Assembly (NCBI GenBank): GCA_002449395.1
Contig: DKDP01000025.1
Coordinates: 1-5,164 of the forward strand
Origin: Ruminococcaceae bacterium UBA6845
GTDB lineage: Bacteria; Bacillota; Clostridia; Oscillospirales; Acutalibacteraceae
DNA length: 5,164 bases
Direction: 5' to 3'
Below, piece by piece: positions 4,661 through 5,164 of the stretch (the first letter of the stretch is position 1; each line of letters begins with the position of its first letter). Below the pieces are notes generated by a model. The model did not search any database and was not told the DNA's origin. It saw only the letters and a list, made by a program, of their open reading frames with translations. The position numbers were made by a program, and so were the translations under genes.

Positions 4661-5164
4661 TTAACCTTCTTCTGTGTTTATTCCGAGCGAACCGAGCATT
4701 GTAAAGAACTGCGGCATACTCTTGTTTACTGCCTGCGCTTCGTCAATCTCACCGCCGAATTTTGTCAGCATAACCGCAAGCGACATCACAATTCTGTGGT
4801 CATTGTGGGAACAAAGCGGCTCTGCCGGAGAGTGAATACCCGACGGATCAACGGTTATTGTATTTTCATCTACCGTAACCTTAACGCCGAATTTACCGAG
4901 CTCCTGAGCCATAGCGCTTCCTCTATCGCTCTCTTTTATTTTAAGCCTTGCAGTGTCCGTCAGCCTTACACCGTTGAGACACGCCGCAAGCGCCATAAGT
5001 ATCGGTCCGAGATCGGGACAATCCTTGATTGAAATTTCAGGTTTTCCTGATTTAAGCATTGGGAAAAGCGAGCGCCATACCCTGTCTCCCTGACAGGAAT
5101 TTTCGTTGAGATTGTTGAGCTTAACGTCTCCGCCGATATAGTTCAGTGCGCCGAAAAACGCCGC
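4661..5164 (-). CDS. aroA: 3-phosphoshikimate 1-carboxyvinyltransferase (EPSP synthase), C-terminal part
   Basis: The last 167 residues are present; the frame is open through the right edge, so the start is outside. The enzyme joins phosphoenolpyruvate to shikimate 3-phosphate, the step before chorismate synthase. The fragment begins AAFFGALNYIGGD, matching the (S)-A-A-F-F segment in the middle of the family. It continues with CPDLGPILMALAA containing the catalytic-type Asp51 (fragment numbering), ARLKIKESDRGSAMAQEL with Lys77-Glu78 and Arg81, HNDHRIVMSLAVM with Asp122-His123-Arg124, and VNKSMPQFF with Lys148. These are the phosphoenolpyruvate and shikimate-phosphate binding residues of the second domain. 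The methionine at 5059 is internal, not a start. At about 167 of a typical 420-430 residues, roughly 40% of the gene is visible. The stop lies 1 base from the tyrA start. No defect is seen. Confidence 0.95.
   Translation of the reverse strand, partial: AAFFGALNYIGGDVKLNNLNENSCQGDRVWRSLFPMLKSGKPEISIKDCPDLGPILMALAACLNGVRLTDTARLKIKESDRGSAMAQELGKFGVKVTVDENTITVDPSGIHSPAEPLCSHNDHRIVMSLAVMLTKFGGEIDEAQAVNKSMPQFFTMLGSLGINTEEG

Noticed and set aside
4637..5032. 131-codon open frame on the plus strand
   Set aside because: It is antisense to the aroA end and the tyrA start, with no start signals of its own.
4661..5059. ATG at 5059 as the start of a short 132-residue protein
   Set aside because: The same frame stays open to the right edge and encodes further EPSP synthase sequence (AAFFGALNYIGGD), so this Met is internal.
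1..5164. CRISPR array, tRNA, rRNA, insertion sequence or phage remnants
   Set aside because: No regularly spaced repeats, tRNA-like folds, rRNA blocks, transposase motifs or terminal inverted repeats were seen on either strand.

Overview
This window looks like chromosomal DNA from a low-to-moderate GC Gram-positive anaerobe, most likely a clostridium (Bacillota). The signs are consensus sigma-A promoters (TTGACA-17-TATAAT), strong purine-rich ribosome binding sites, short hairpin-plus-T-tract terminators, and proteins whose wording resembles clostridial versions of their families. Genus-level placement (for example a Ruminococcus/Eubacterium siraeum-like gut bacterium) is only a guess. I see no RNA genes, insertion sequences, CRISPR arrays or other mobile elements.

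Layout, left to right. Positions 1-125 (minus) hold the start of a membrane protein resembling DUF1538; the rest lies off the left edge. Positions 126-317 are an AT-rich divergent intergenic region with one promoter for each flanking gene and several short repeats. Positions 318-1229 (plus) encode a phosphatidylinositol-specific phospholipase C (PI-PLC) without an obvious signal peptide. A hairpin terminator at 1234-1266 separates it from the convergent gene at 1265-2626 (minus), a geranylgeranyl-reductase-like FAD oxidoreductase with its own perfect consensus promoter at 2660-2688. A direct repeat overlaps the -35 box of that promoter.

The right half (2717-5164, minus) is the end of an aromatic amino acid operon. 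It is read as aroA (EPSP synthase, 5' end off the right edge), tyrA (prephenate dehydrogenase), a class I DAHP synthase, then a strong terminator. The genes are 1 and 6 bases apart and two of the ribosome binding sites lie inside or across the end of the preceding gene, so translation is probably coupled. DAHP synthase makes the first committed intermediate of the shikimate pathway, AroA carries out its penultimate step, and TyrA sends prephenate towards tyrosine. The operon promoter is outside the window.

Most of the window is ordinary core metabolism. The points most worth a second look are the apparently leaderless PI-PLC, the direct repeat over the oxidoreductase promoter, and the repeat-rich divergent control region at 126-280. 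I found no convincing new multi-gene system.
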